From NCBI GenBank assembly GCA_016192915.1, contig JACPTF010000015.1, positions 1 to 58,049 of the forward strand: a DNA stretch of 58,049 bases, read 5' to 3'. This DNA is from Candidatus Woesearchaeota archaeon. GTDB taxonomy: Archaea; Nanobdellota; Nanobdellia; Woesearchaeales; UBA10216. Below the pieces are notes generated by a model. The model made no database searches. It saw only the letters and a program-made list of their open reading frames with translations, and had not been told where the DNA came from. The position numbers were made by a program, and so were the translations under genes. This document shows, piece after piece, positions 16,634-26,195 of the stretch; the stretch's first letter is position 1, and every line of letters begins with the position of its first letter.

Positions 16634-17473
16634 TTATTGTTTTCCGATTGTTTTTACAATGACAGCATGGTTTGCCGCCTTACTCATCCTGACAAAAACA
16701 TAGCCTATTATTGCGAGGTAGGCTGCGTAGGCCATTATTTCGAGAAGTGAAGGGTCGCCGTTGTAGCCGAACAGAGACTTTGCAAGGCCGCCCAGGAAGC
16801 CCTTCTCGTTAAGGAGCCAGTTGGTGTCCCAGACATGCTCAACCGTCATGGGCAGGACCTGGGCTTCCTGGAACTCATGGACTCCGTGCGCAACCAGGCC
16901 TGCAGCAAAAAGAACAAGGAGCAGGCTTGTGATGTTGAAAAACATTCTCAGATTAACTTTTTTTGCTGCCGTGAAAAAAAGATAGCTCACTCCAAGTGCA
17001 AAAGCGATCCCTAAAGCCCCGCCCACAAACACGTTCTGGCCGCTTGCGAAGGTCGCAGCGCCAAGGAAGATAACAGTCTCAACGCCCTCCCTGAAGACTG
17101 CCACAAAAGAAAGCAGGAAGAGCTCAAGCTTCTCCTGCTTCTCAACTGCCCTGGAAACCTTCTCCTCAACATGGCGCTTTAAGTGCATCCTCTGCCTGAA
17201 CATCCACACAATCATCCATGACAAAAGCATTGCAGCAACGACCATGGTGCTGCCTTCAAACAGCTGCTCAGCCCTGCCCTCAAAGCCGCCAGCGACAGTC
17301 TGGAAAAGAACCGCTGCCGCAATGCTGGCAATAACAGCGAAAAATATGCCCAAATAGACGTAGCGGTTAAACTTCTGCTGCTTAACCCTGTAAAGAAAAA
17401 CAAGCATTATTCCAACAACAAGGGCTGCCTCAAGCGTTTCCCTGAATGTTATGACCGCGCTGGACAAGTCCAT
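16634..17473 (-). CDS. FTR1 family iron permease
   Basis: About 279 residues, seven membrane helices. Two REGLE-type motifs bind iron: FRETLEA near the N-terminus and FREGVET near residue 135. The family imports high-affinity Fe3+/Fe2+, in bacteria as EfeU. I chose the ATG at 17473; a GTG lies three codons upstream. It heads an operon with lgt and the VIT1-type gene. Its promoter contains two TTCAC...GTGAA palindromes. Confidence 0.88.
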   Translation of the reverse strand: MDLSSAVITFRETLEAALVVGIMLVFLYRVKQQKFNRYVYLGIFFAVIASIAAAVLFQTVAGGFEGRAEQLFEGSTMVVAAMLLSWMIVWMFRQRMHLKRHVEEKVSRAVEKQEKLELFLLSFVAVFREGVETVIFLGAATFASGQNVFVGGALGIAFALGVSYLFFTAAKKVNLRMFFNITSLLLVLFAAGLVAHGVHEFQEAQVLPMTVEHVWDTNWLLNEKGFLGGLAKSLFGYNGDPSLLEIMAYAAYLAIIGYVFVRMSKAANHAVIVKTIGKQ

Positions 17474-17532
17474 TAAAGCCACAAAAAAACACCCGCCAAA
17501 TCACTAAATCCACCAATGATATCCATCACTTA

Positions 17533-17593
17533 TTCACTATTGTGAAGATTGCTTGGGCAGCTTTTATTTAAATTTTGCTGTGTTCACTGTGAA
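17533..17593 (-). promoter_or_regulatory. promoter of the iron operon with two TTCAC-GTGAA palindromes
   Basis: TATA element (minus strand, about 17563-17576). TTCACTATTGTGAA at 17533-17546 covers the predicted transcription start, and TTCACTGTGAA at 17583-17593 lies just upstream of the TATA. The arrangement fits a metal-dependent repressor. A matching palindrome lies at 5522-5535. Confidence 0.55.
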
Positions 17594-17607
17594 ATGCCAA
17601 GCGCCGA

Positions 17608-18483
17608 CTAAACGCCAACCGTGCCAGAAAAAACGTAAGTTGCAGGCCCAGTCAGGTAGACGTGGTTGTCCTTTGCCCACTCCACCAGCAAGTCACCGCC
17701 TTTGAGGTGCACCTTGACTTCTCTTCCTGTCTTCTCGTTAAGGACACAGGCAACAACGGAAGCGCAAGAGCCGGTACCGCAGGCAAGCGTCTCGCCCACG
17801 CCACGCTCCCAGACGCGAAGCTCAATCTCGTTCCTGTTTAAGACGCGCACAAACTCAACATTGGCCCTTCCTGGGAAAGCGCTATGGTTCTCAATCTCCC
17901 TCCCAATCTCCTCAATGTCAAAAGCATCAATGTCAATATTGGCGTCATCAGCAAACACGACAGCATGGGGATTGCCCATAGACACGGCAGTAACCTTAAC
18001 CTTCGTATATTTCAGCTGCAGGGACTCGTTAATAGCCTTGGCTGCCGCATTGCCATTCATCGGAATCTCTTTCCTCAACAAGCGAGGCTCACCCATGTCA
18101 ACCCTAAACAAGCCATCCGAGGCAACAATTCTCTTGATGCCGGACATTGTTTCTATTTTCAGCCCTTTGCCCTTGCCACCCTTACTGTAGCCCTTGTTGA
18201 TCAGAAGCTTGGCAGTGCAGCGAATGCCGTTGCCGCACATCTCAGCTTCAGAGCCGTCAGAGTTTATAATCCGCATCCTGCCAGAGTTATTCCTGTCTTC
18301 AGGGGGAGATGCGAGCAGAATTCCGTCAGCACCAATCCCGAAGTGCCGGTCACACACTTTCTTTGCAAAGGATTTCAGGTCCTTTACCATGGCGAAGGCC
18401 TTACTGTTGGTGCGGTCAAAAAGGTCAATAACAATGTAATCGTTGCCTAGCCCGTGCATCTTCACAAACTTCAAATTAGCCAT
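17608..18483 (-). CDS. dapF: diaminopimelate epimerase
   Basis: About 291 residues. Converts LL-DAP to meso-DAP. N-terminal MHGLGNDYIVID, first catalytic Cys in EMCGNGIRC, second in ACGTGSC, spaced as in the family. I chose the ATG at 18483 because GAGGTGA lies five bases before it; the ATG at 18492 overlaps that site. It is the last gene of the lysine operon and follows lysA directly. Confidence 0.92.
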   Translation of the reverse strand: MANLKFVKMHGLGNDYIVIDLFDRTNSKAFAMVKDLKSFAKKVCDRHFGIGADGILLASPPEDRNNSGRMRIINSDGSEAEMCGNGIRCTAKLLINKGYSKGGKGKGLKIETMSGIKRIVASDGLFRVDMGEPRLLRKEIPMNGNAAAKAINESLQLKYTKVKVTAVSMGNPHAVVFADDANIDIDAFDIEEIGREIENHSAFPGRANVEFVRVLNRNEIELRVWERGVGETLACGTGSCASVVACVLNEKTGREVKVHLKGGDLLVEWAKDNHVYLTGPATYVFSGTVGV

Positions 18484-18497
18484 TACATTCACCTCTA

Positions 18498-19763
18498 CTA
18501 CATGCCGTAGATAACATGAGCCAGGTCTTCGCGCTTCCTTATGACTCTGACATCGCTGCCGGAGACGAGCACCTCGGCAGGCCTGGGCCTCGTGTTGTAA
18601 TTGGATGACATTGAAAACCCGTAAGCGCCTGCCACCAGGATTGCAAGAACATCCCCCTCCTTAATAATGGGAAGGCTCCTGTCAACAATTCCGTGCTCAT
18701 CCCTTGTAAAAACATCGCCGGACTCGCACACATTGCCACACACAGCGACCTTTTCTTTCTTTCCGCCGTTGCCGCAATTATCAACGACAACTATCGGATG
18801 ATAAGAGCCGTAAGCCATTGGCCTAATCAGGTGGTGGAAGCCGGTATCAACGCCGACGAATTTGTGCTTAGGGGTCTGCTTTATCGTGTTTACGGTGCAA
18901 AGCAGGGCTCCTGACTCTGCCACAATGAACCTTCCGGGCTCAATCGTTAAAGACAGCTTCTTGCCAAAGCTGCTGCAAAAGGTTTCAAACAGTTTGCTGA
19001 CAGCAGCACCAAACTTGGCAAAGTTGATCGGCTTCTGGCCAGGCCTGTAAGGGACACCGATGCCTCCTCCGAAATCAACAAACTCAAGGTCTCCCAGCCC
19101 GCTTTTGTTCTTTTCAATAATCGAAAGAAGCACCTTCATTGCAGTCAGGAACTTGCCAGTCTCTAAAATTCCGGAGCCAATGTGCTGGTGGATGCCAACA
19201 ATTTTGAGACCGTATTTTGAGGCAATGGCAAACGCCTTTCCAACATCACCCGCCAAGATGCCAAACTTGCTTTCAGGACCGCCGGTAATAACGTGGCCGT
19301 GATGCCCGGCGCCAACGTCAGGGTTAACCCTGAAGCACACCTTTGAACCCGGACTCAGCCTGCCATACCTTTCCAGCTGCGACAGCGAATCGCAATTCAC
19401 AAGAACCTTCCTTGAGATGGCAAACTTCATCTCATCATCAGTAACAGAGGTTGAGGTAAAGATTACCTGCTCGGGCTTGAATCCTGCCTTCAACGCAATT
19501 TCAATCTCACCAGGAGAGACAGCATCAATGCCAATGCTTTGCCCCCCCTCATCCCTTATTATTTTCAGGACGGAGAGGTTTGTGTTTGCCTTGGCAGCAT
19601 AGAAAATCCTAAGCGGGCGATAGGCGATGTTCTGGACAAGGGCACTCACCTTTGAGCGTATTGCTTCCTCATCATAGGCGTAAAGAGGAGTTCCAAACCT
19701 CCTGGCAAGGCCGGAAGCCGCAACCTCCCCAATAAACAGCCTGTTATTTTTTACAGATATCAT
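18498..19763 (-). CDS. lysA: diaminopimelate decarboxylase
   Basis: About 421 residues. PLP enzyme of the alanine-racemase-fold group that makes lysine from meso-DAP. The PLP Lys is in RIFYAAKANTN, the glycine phosphate loop in VDFGGGIGVPY, and substrate residues in EPGRFIV and CGNVCESGD. I start at the internal ATG (SVKNNRLF follows); the 19 codons upstream are Val/Trp-rich and overlap the dapL stop. Last step of the pathway. Confidence 0.9.
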   Translation of the reverse strand: MISVKNNRLFIGEVAASGLARRFGTPLYAYDEEAIRSKVSALVQNIAYRPLRIFYAAKANTNLSVLKIIRDEGGQSIGIDAVSPGEIEIALKAGFKPEQVIFTSTSVTDDEMKFAISRKVLVNCDSLSQLERYGRLSPGSKVCFRVNPDVGAGHHGHVITGGPESKFGILAGDVGKAFAIASKYGLKIVGIHQHIGSGILETGKFLTAMKVLLSIIEKNKSGLGDLEFVDFGGGIGVPYRPGQKPINFAKFGAAVSKLFETFCSSFGKKLSLTIEPGRFIVAESGALLCTVNTIKQTPKHKFVGVDTGFHHLIRPMAYGSYHPIVVVDNCGNGGKKEKVAVCGNVCESGDVFTRDEHGIVDRSLPIIKEGDVLAILVAGAYGFSMSSNYNTRPRPAEVLVSGSDVRVIRKREDLAHVIYGM

Positions 19764-19816
19764 ACTACAAATCCTCCACCACACCACCACTACAGCTGCT
19801 GCAGTTATGCGGCGAT

Positions 19817-20992
19817 TCACTTCTTTAAAGCTTTCTTAATCCTGTCCATTGCCTCAGCCAGCCTTGAATCAGGAACAGTCAGCGAGATTCTGAAGTAGCC
19901 CTCGCCGTAGCTGCCGTAAGCAGCTCCTGGAGTTACAACTACGCCTGCCTTGTCCAGCATGAGGGTTGCAAAGCCCGCAGAGGTGTGACCGTTGGGCACT
20001 TTGCACCACATGTAGAAAGTCGCCTTGGGCCTTATCGCTCTTATGCCAACGCCTGTGAGCGTGTCATACACAAGGTCCCTCCTCTTCTGGTAAACGCTGT
20101 TAAGCTGGTCAATGCGTGAGTCAGGCGTTTTAAGCAGCGCCGTTATCGCGGCATACTGGACAGCGTTGAAAACGCCAGAGTCAACATTGTTTTTTACAGT
20201 AGCCATGGCTGAGATTATTTCAGGATTGCCAACAGCCATGCCAATCCTCCACCCCGTCATGTTGTAGGGCTTGGACAGGGAGTTGAACTCAACGCCAACG
20301 TCCTTGGCGCCGGGAACCTCAAGGAAGCTCAGAGGCCTGTAGCCGTCGAAGGCAATCTCGCTGTAAGGGTTGTCAGAGCAGACAATCAGGGTGTGGTCTT
20401 TTGTAAAGTCAATAACCTCCTTGTAGAAATCCTTTTCTGCCACAGCAGTGGTTGGGTTGTTAGGATAGCTTAGGTATAGTATTTTTGCTTTCTTAACAAC
20501 GTCCTTTGGAATTTTGTCAAGCTGTGGCAGGAAGCTGTTGGCTTCCAGCAATGGAAGGTCATAAACCTGCCCGTTGGCAAGGACTGTGCTTGTCCTGTAA
20601 GGCGTATAGCAGGGGTTGGGAACAAGCGTGTAATCGCCAGGGTTAACGAACGCGAGCGAGAGGTGCAGGCTGCCCTCTTTTGAGCCGATTAATGCCAACA
20701 CTTCGCTAACAGGGTCAAGGGCAACGTTGTGCCTTTTCTTATACCATGCTGCAACAGCCTCCCTGAACGAAAGCATTCCTTCATAGTCAGGGTACTGATG
20801 GTTTTTCGGGTCGTTTGCTGCCCTTTCAAGCTCGGCAATGATGTACTTCGGAGTGGGCATGTCCGGATCACCGATGCCCAGGCTTATGACATCAACCCCT
20901 TTCTTCCTGGCATGCTCAATCTTCTTGCTGATTTCAGCAAAAAGGTAAGGCGGAATCTGCTGAAGGCGGCCTGAACGGGTGTGTTTTGTCAT
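19817..20992 (-). CDS. dapL: LL-diaminopimelate aminotransferase
   Basis: 391 residues. Class I aminotransferase making LL-DAP directly from tetrahydrodipicolinate, bypassing the acyl routes. Visible: SLGIGDPDMPTP, the PNNPT motif, SDNPYSEIAFDG, and the PLP Lys in SLSKPYNMTGWRIG. Presence between asd and lysA, and absence of dapD/dapE, support the DapL assignment over a general aspartate aminotransferase. Confidence 0.85.
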   Translation of the reverse strand: MTKHTRSGRLQQIPPYLFAEISKKIEHARKKGVDVISLGIGDPDMPTPKYIIAELERAANDPKNHQYPDYEGMLSFREAVAAWYKKRHNVALDPVSEVLALIGSKEGSLHLSLAFVNPGDYTLVPNPCYTPYRTSTVLANGQVYDLPLLEANSFLPQLDKIPKDVVKKAKILYLSYPNNPTTAVAEKDFYKEVIDFTKDHTLIVCSDNPYSEIAFDGYRPLSFLEVPGAKDVGVEFNSLSKPYNMTGWRIGMAVGNPEIISAMATVKNNVDSGVFNAVQYAAITALLKTPDSRIDQLNSVYQKRRDLVYDTLTGVGIRAIRPKATFYMWCKVPNGHTSAGFATLMLDKAGVVVTPGAAYGSYGEGYFRISLTVPDSRLAEAMDRIKKALKK

Positions 20993-21010
20993 TTTTTAAC
21001 GCCCACTAAA

Positions 21011-21706
21011 CTATCTGTGATTTATCGGTCTATTAACCGGTCTATAATTCATCATTGAGCTAACAAGCTCGCTTGTTGGTGGCATATAAACCCTTTCCAA
21101 TGCCCTTGCACTCAGCGCCTGTATAAACAGCTTGTTAAAAATATCCTCAGCATGAGCAAGCCTGCGCCAGCCTTCGTTAAACGCCAATGTGAGATCCTCG
21201 CTAAAGAGATATGTCCTAGAGGCAAATTCGCGCATCATAAGTGCACGCTGCACAACTGCAGCGCCAACAGCAGGAAGCAGGGAAGACTGCGGGGAAAACG
21301 CCACTCTTCCATTGCTGCCGTTGCTAACACTGCCCATGGCGGGCTGGTGGTGCTTCATATAGATTCCCAGCTCAGCAAGGGAGTCCGCAACTGCCCCCAA
21401 TTCGGAATTTGGCCAACTGTAAGCGCCGTAAGACGGTGCAATGGCGAGTGAAATCAGAAAACCGCGCAAATGCGCAAGGGTTTCATGCATTATAGGCAGA
21501 TAATCCTCAACCTGCACAATCCCTCCATTAACAGCGGCTGCAGCCATGTAAATGGCAGTTTCCTGCACAACGCCAAAACAGGAAATAACACTCAATTCCA
21601 ACTTGCTTAATGAACCAGCGGGTTTCCCCCCAAGCAAGCACTGCCTGCTTCCCTGCGCCTGCCTGAAATATTGCGCCGGTGAAGGAGGATTGACCATTTT
21701 ACCCAA
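21011..21706 (-). CDS. orphan protein inside the lysine operon, 231 aa
   Basis: I do not recognise this protein. 231 residues, mostly helical and Ala-rich, no signal peptide. There is a conserved-looking MHETLAHLRGFLISLAIAPS segment and an Arg-rich tail (MMNYRPVNRPINHR). It overlaps the asd stop by eight bases and ends 18 bases before dapL, so it is translated with the pathway. A regulatory or carrier role would fit the place but nothing in the sequence shows it. Confidence 0.55.
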   Translation of the reverse strand: MGKMVNPPSPAQYFRQAQGSRQCLLGGKPAGSLSKLELSVISCFGVVQETAIYMAAAAVNGGIVQVEDYLPIMHETLAHLRGFLISLAIAPSYGAYSWPNSELGAVADSLAELGIYMKHHQPAMGSVSNGSNGRVAFSPQSSLLPAVGAAVVQRALMMREFASRTYLFSEDLTLAFNEGWRRLAHAEDIFNKLFIQALSARALERVYMPPTSELVSSMMNYRPVNRPINHR

Positions 21707-22751
21707 TCAGCCCCTTTGCCTTCATGAGCTCAGCGTTGAGGATTGCCGCGCCTGCAGCTCCCCTTATCGTGTTGTGGCCAAGCACAACGAACTTGTAGTC
21801 AAGCACGCTGCACGGCCTGATTCTGCCGACAACAGATGCCATGCCCTTCTCTGCCATGCGGTCAATCCTTGGCTGGGGCCTGTCCGCTTCCTTCCTGACT
21901 ACTATTGGATGCTGCGGGGATGATGGAAGCTTCAGCTGTTTCAGAGGGTTGAAATTCTCAAAAGCGTTGATAATGTCTTTTTCTGTTGCCGCTTTGGATA
22001 GCTTGACAGAAACGCATTCAGTATGGCCGTCAGAAACATTAACGCGGTTGCACTGCGCGCTTACTGCGACTTTAGCATCCTCCACTCGGTTGCTGCCGAG
22101 TTTTCCAAGCAGCTTAAGTGTTTCTGTCTGCACCTTCTCCTCTTCCATCCCTATGTAAGGGTAAACGTTGTCGATGATGTCCATAGAAGCAACTCCGGGA
22201 TAGCCAGCCCCGCTAAGCGCCTGCATTGTTGTAACCAGGACTTTCTCAATGCCGAACCTGTCCATCAAGGGCTTAAGCGCCAGCACCATGTGGATAGTGC
22301 TGCAGTTCGGATTGGTAACTATGAAGCCCTTCCATTTCCGCTGCTGCTGTTGCCTTTTTATCAAGGCAAGGTGTTCAGAATTAACTTCAGGGATGAGAAG
22401 CGGAACGTCAGAGTCCATGCGGTGATTGCGGCTGTTGCTGCTAACAACGTAACCAGCCCTTGCAAACTCTTCCTCAATCGGGCCGGCAACAGCGGCATCG
22501 AGCGCAGAAAAAACCAGCTTGCAGCCAAGATTGGGCCTGCATTCCTTTACCTTCATCCTCCTGGCGTAAGCTGGGATATCCGCGCTTATCTTCCACCTGC
22601 CGGCAACCGCGTCCTCATAAGCCTTTCCGGCAGACTGCTCAGAAGCAGCAAGCCCTGTAACTTCAAACCACGGATGGCCTTCAAGCAGCTGCACGAAGCG
22701 CTGCCCAACCATGCCGGTTGCCCCCAAAATTCCAACTTTGATTTTTCTCAT
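21699..22751 (-). CDS. asd: aspartate-semialdehyde dehydrogenase
   Basis: About 350 residues. Reduces aspartyl phosphate to the semialdehyde. NADP-binding GILGATGMVGQRF at the N-terminus, SNSRNHRM, catalytic Cys in TNPNCSTIHM, ALSGAGYPG, and a His in SDGHTECVSV. This is the archaeal/fungal-type Asd. I chose the ATG directly before RKIKVGILG; 13 upstream codons are Gly/Val-rich and atypical. Confidence 0.92.
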   Translation of the reverse strand: MRKIKVGILGATGMVGQRFVQLLEGHPWFEVTGLAASEQSAGKAYEDAVAGRWKISADIPAYARRMKVKECRPNLGCKLVFSALDAAVAGPIEEEFARAGYVVSSNSRNHRMDSDVPLLIPEVNSEHLALIKRQQQQRKWKGFIVTNPNCSTIHMVLALKPLMDRFGIEKVLVTTMQALSGAGYPGVASMDIIDNVYPYIGMEEEKVQTETLKLLGKLGSNRVEDAKVAVSAQCNRVNVSDGHTECVSVKLSKAATEKDIINAFENFNPLKQLKLPSSPQHPIVVRKEADRPQPRIDRMAEKGMASVVGRIRPCSVLDYKFVVLGHNTIRGAAGAAILNAELMKAKGLIG

Positions 22752-22866
22752 CGCCGCTCTCCCAACTCCACTCAATCCAACCCCAGTCAATGCCGGTGCT
22801 GCCGCTGCGGCTGCAGCTACTATTAAAAGTTATTGCTGCTGCCGCGAAAAGAACCTCATTTCAACT

Positions 22867-23619
22867 TCACCTGAAAAAGTCGCTTATGAAGTCGTTCATG
22901 GTGAAGAAGCCCTTCCTGCCCCTGAGCCACTCGGCAGCCATTACCGCGCCCAAGGCAAACCCTGCCCTGCTCCTTGCGGTGTGCTTAAGCTCAATCGTGT
23001 CTGCTTCGCTGTCAAAGCCCACAACGTGAGTGCCCGGAATCCAGCCAGCCCTGACACTTGCAAAGTGCAGCTCCTCAGGATTAATCTTGCGGTCCAACTT
23101 ATCATACTGTGGCTGCTTTTTTCTGCTGATATTTTTCAAAAGTATCTCAGCAATGCTCTTTGCAGTCCCTGAAGGGCTGTCAAGCTTCTGGTTATGATGG
23201 AGTTCGTATCCAAATGCGTCATATTCTGGAACTTTATTAATTAGTTTGGCAGCTGCCTCTATGACTCTATAAAAAACATTTACCCCGACTGAAAAGTTTG
23301 AGCTGTAGATGAACCCTGTGCCGGCTGCGCCAACAAGCTGCTTTGCCTCGGTCATGCCGTCATACCATCCTGTGGTACCGACAACCATGTTCTTTTTTGC
23401 GGCCGTAACCCTGCGGATGTTGCCAACGACAGCAGAAGGGACTGTGAAGTCGATGACAATGTCAGCGTCTTTAAGGCAGCTGCCTGAACTGTCAATTTCT
23501 TTATGAGTTGCGCCAGCATCAGTTTTGTCAACAATGGCGCAGACAGTATGGCCGCGGAGCTTCGCAACCCTGTCAACCTCCTTCCCCATCTTTCCATAAC
23601 CAATCAGAGCTATTTTCAT
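22867..23619 (-). CDS. dapB: 4-hydroxy-tetrahydrodipicolinate reductase
   Basis: 250 residues. N-terminal nucleotide fold ALIGYGKMGKEV, VVGTTGW, YSSNFSVGVN, and the signature ELHHNQKLDSPSGTA containing the catalytic His pair and Lys. Ends in AAEWLRGRKGFFTMNDF. Overlaps the dapA stop by four bases. Complete length for the family. Confidence 0.93.
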   Translation of the reverse strand: MKIALIGYGKMGKEVDRVAKLRGHTVCAIVDKTDAGATHKEIDSSGSCLKDADIVIDFTVPSAVVGNIRRVTAAKKNMVVGTTGWYDGMTEAKQLVGAAGTGFIYSSNFSVGVNVFYRVIEAAAKLINKVPEYDAFGYELHHNQKLDSPSGTAKSIAEILLKNISRKKQPQYDKLDRKINPEELHFASVRAGWIPGTHVVGFDSEADTIELKHTARSRAGFALGAVMAAEWLRGRKGFFTMNDFISDFFR

Positions 23620-24515
23620 CTTATCAACCCCATCTTTTGAATTACAGCCCTGAGCTTGTCAACGTTTGCTGGCTGCATCTCGCACAAAGGCATCCTCACA
23701 GGGCCAGCAGGCATTCCTGCAAGGTTCATAGCAGTCTTTATCGGAATCGGGTTTGTTTCAAAAAATGCCGCTTTGAAAATTGGCAACATTTCGAAATGAA
23801 GCCTTCTTGCAGTGGCAAAATCGCCCTTTGCTGCAGCAGCGCACATGTCACTGACTTTTCTTGGAATTAAGTTGCTGACTACAGAGATTACACCCCTGCC
23901 TCCAAGAGCCATCAACGGGAGGGTGAGGTTGTCATCACCGCTCACAACGCTGAACGCCTTAGGGAGCTGCTCAAGCACATCCATCATCTGCGCGAGGTTG
24001 CCAGATGCCTCCTTAACTGCGATAATGTTTGGCACCTGCGCCATCCTCGCAAGCGTAGCTGTCTCAATGTTAACTGCAGTCCTGCCCTGAATGTTGTAAA
24101 CCACAACAGGAATGCTGATTGACTCTGCAATGGCCTTGAAGTGCCTGAAAAGCCCTTCCTGGGTTGGCTTGTTGTAGTAAGGCGAGACAACAAGCACGGC
24201 ATCAGCTCCGAGCTCCTCTGCCTGCCTTGACAACTCTATCGAATGTTCTGTTGAGTTTGTCCCTGTCCCAACAATTACGTTCACTTTACCAGCTGCAGCA
24301 GCAACAACGGTTTTGATTACTGTTTCCCTTTCCTCATCGCTGACTGTTGGACTTTCTCCTGTTGTTCCAAGAGGAATAAGCCCGGAAATTCCATTCTCAA
24401 TCTGAAAACGGACGTTCCTCTTCAGCCCTTCAACGTCAAGCTCGTTGCTGTCAGTAAACGGCGTAACCATGGCCGTCATTGCGCCTTCAATCCCAACAGT
24501 TTTTCCGTATCCCAT
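23616..24515 (-). CDS. dapA: 4-hydroxy-tetrahydrodipicolinate synthase
   Basis: 299 residues. Condenses pyruvate with aspartate semialdehyde. TIM-barrel aldolase with LIPLGTTGESPTV, VSPYYNKPTQEGL (Tyr of the triad), the Schiff-base Lys in IAVKEASGN, and GDD in VSGDDNLTLP. Normal length. Second gene of the lysine operon. Confidence 0.93.
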   Translation of the reverse strand: MGYGKTVGIEGAMTAMVTPFTDSNELDVEGLKRNVRFQIENGISGLIPLGTTGESPTVSDEERETVIKTVVAAAAGKVNVIVGTGTNSTEHSIELSRQAEELGADAVLVVSPYYNKPTQEGLFRHFKAIAESISIPVVVYNIQGRTAVNIETATLARMAQVPNIIAVKEASGNLAQMMDVLEQLPKAFSVVSGDDNLTLPLMALGGRGVISVVSNLIPRKVSDMCAAAAKGDFATARRLHFEMLPIFKAAFFETNPIPIKTAMNLAGMPAGPVRMPLCEMQPANVDKLRAVIQKMGLIR

Positions 24516-24573
24516 AAGCCCTCACCCTCAACATGCCTTGTTTGTTTCTCGCTTTTTAATTCTTATTCAATTT

Positions 24574-25995
24574 TCAATTTTTCTGCCTTGACCGCAAATA
24601 TGCCCCTTTAGGCGCTGCAGCCACAGCCGATGCGACGGCCTCGGCAGCTAAACCATTTCCTGCACCGAAAAACTCGCTATGCAGAGCGCGCACAGCCTCT
24701 TCAAGCTGGTCCTCCTTCACAACCACGCTCAGGTTAACATCCGAATAGCTCTGGGACGCCATTTCAACGTTAATCCCCCTGTTGCCAAGCGTTGAAAACA
24801 TCCTCCCGCCAACGCCAGGCACCGACTTTATCCCCCTGCCAACTAAGCTTATCGACGCCCTGTCTGACATGACCCTAACGTCCGCAAACTCCTTAAGCCT
24901 CTCAACCAGCTGTGAAATATCAAAATTCTTCTCAATAGTCATTGAAACGTTCACTTCAGAGGTCGCTATAAGGTCAACAGGAACACTGAACTCCTCAAAA
25001 AGCCTGAACACCCTGTTAAGGAAGCCGTAAGCCAAAAGCATCCTGAGCGAGTTGATGTTGACAACGTACACATCCTTCTTGCACGTGATTGCCGTAACAT
25101 CCCTTTTGGCATCAACTTCCCTCAATATCAAAGTTCCCCCATTATGCGGGTTGAACGTGTTAAGCACCCTTACCGGTATGTTCCTGCTCATTGCCGGCAG
25201 GATTGTTTTTGGGTGCAGGACCTTTGCCCCAAAGTACGCAAGCTCGCTTGCTTCCTCAAACGAAACTACAGGGACAGTACTTGCGCCAGGAACCAGTTTT
25301 GGGTCAGCGGTCATTACCCCGTCAGCATCGGTCCAAATCTGGATTTCCTCAGCACCAAGTGCTGCGCCAAAGATTGAGGCAGTATAATCGCTGCCGCCCC
25401 TCCCGAGCGTTGTTACCTCGCCTTCTGATGTCTTGCCTACGAACCCGGTCACGACAGGAATAGTGCCAGAAGGCATTTTTTCAACAGCGGCCGCAATAGC
25501 CTCATAAGTAGATGGAAGAATCTCGGCACTGCCAAAGTTGCTGTCGGTAATCATGCCAAGATCGTAGGCGTTAAACTCCTTTGCGTTGAGGCCGCACTTT
25601 TTAGCATACGCAGCAACTATCCTTGAGGACATGCACTCACCAAAGGAAGCAACGTAATCTGTTGTGCGGGCAGTAATCTCCCTGACTAGCCAGATGCCGT
25701 ACAGCACCTTCTCAAGCTCTGCCAAGTCCTCAAGAAGTATATCCGGAGCAATGCCGAGGCCTGAGATTATGTCAGCATGCTTTCTCTCAATCCCGCCAAC
25801 AATGCCCTTAACTGAAGAGCCTTTGCCCAAAGAGCTCCTGGCTGCTGCCAGGAGCATGTCGGTAACGCCTGAAACAGCAGAAACAACAACAAAAGGGTCC
25901 TTTCCTGAATTTGCCGCCTGCCTGATTATGTCAATCACGCCACGAATGCTCCCGGCACTACCAACCGAAGTGCCCCCGAATTTCATGACAATCAT
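24574..25995 (-). CDS. lysC: aspartate kinase
   Basis: About 473 residues. Phosphorylates aspartate, the entry to the pathway. VMKFGGTSVGS at the N-terminus, GFVGKTSEGEVTTLGRGGSD in the kinase domain, and two ACT domains (from about residues 315 and 395) with SLVGRGIKSVPGV that likely sense lysine. I place the start at 25995; two other ATGs lie up to 45 bases upstream, but the TATA at about 26053-26063 favours a start downstream of 26033. First gene of the operon. Confidence 0.92.
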   Translation of the reverse strand: MIVMKFGGTSVGSAGSIRGVIDIIRQAANSGKDPFVVVSAVSGVTDMLLAAARSSLGKGSSVKGIVGGIERKHADIISGLGIAPDILLEDLAELEKVLYGIWLVREITARTTDYVASFGECMSSRIVAAYAKKCGLNAKEFNAYDLGMITDSNFGSAEILPSTYEAIAAAVEKMPSGTIPVVTGFVGKTSEGEVTTLGRGGSDYTASIFGAALGAEEIQIWTDADGVMTADPKLVPGASTVPVVSFEEASELAYFGAKVLHPKTILPAMSRNIPVRVLNTFNPHNGGTLILREVDAKRDVTAITCKKDVYVVNINSLRMLLAYGFLNRVFRLFEEFSVPVDLIATSEVNVSMTIEKNFDISQLVERLKEFADVRVMSDRASISLVGRGIKSVPGVGGRMFSTLGNRGINVEMASQSYSDVNLSVVVKEDQLEEAVRALHSEFFGAGNGLAAEAVASAVAAAPKGAYLRSRQKN

Positions 25996-26142
25996 TCCTT
26001 GCATCCCCCAAGCTGAAAAGCCGCCTGCCGACAAGAGCATGATAGCTAATCAGCGTATTTAAAGCTTATCCGTGTGTCCGACTATAACAGGACAGACAAT
26101 AACCAAAATCATGAATCAGCTATGCCAACTATTAAAACTTAA

Positions 26143-26180
26143 TGTTATTAAAATAACAAAATTTAAATACTAATGTTATT
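26143..26180. promoter_or_regulatory. operator-like palindrome and half-site between lysC and the ACT regulator
   Basis: TGTTATTAAAATAACA at 26143-26158 is a palindrome with a two-base centre, and AATGTTATT repeats one half at 26172-26180. Between them is the TATA (AATTTAAATAC) of the plus-strand gene at 26196, whose mRNA would be almost leaderless. The site could also reach the lysC promoter on the other strand. Confidence 0.55.
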
Positions 26181-26195
26181 CCTTATGCGGCTGCA

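Noticed and set aside
16640-16665. TTTTCCGATTG near the ftr1 end resembling the GACC-hairpin flank
   Set aside because: It is coding sequence for the normal FTR1 C-terminus and lacks the hairpin.
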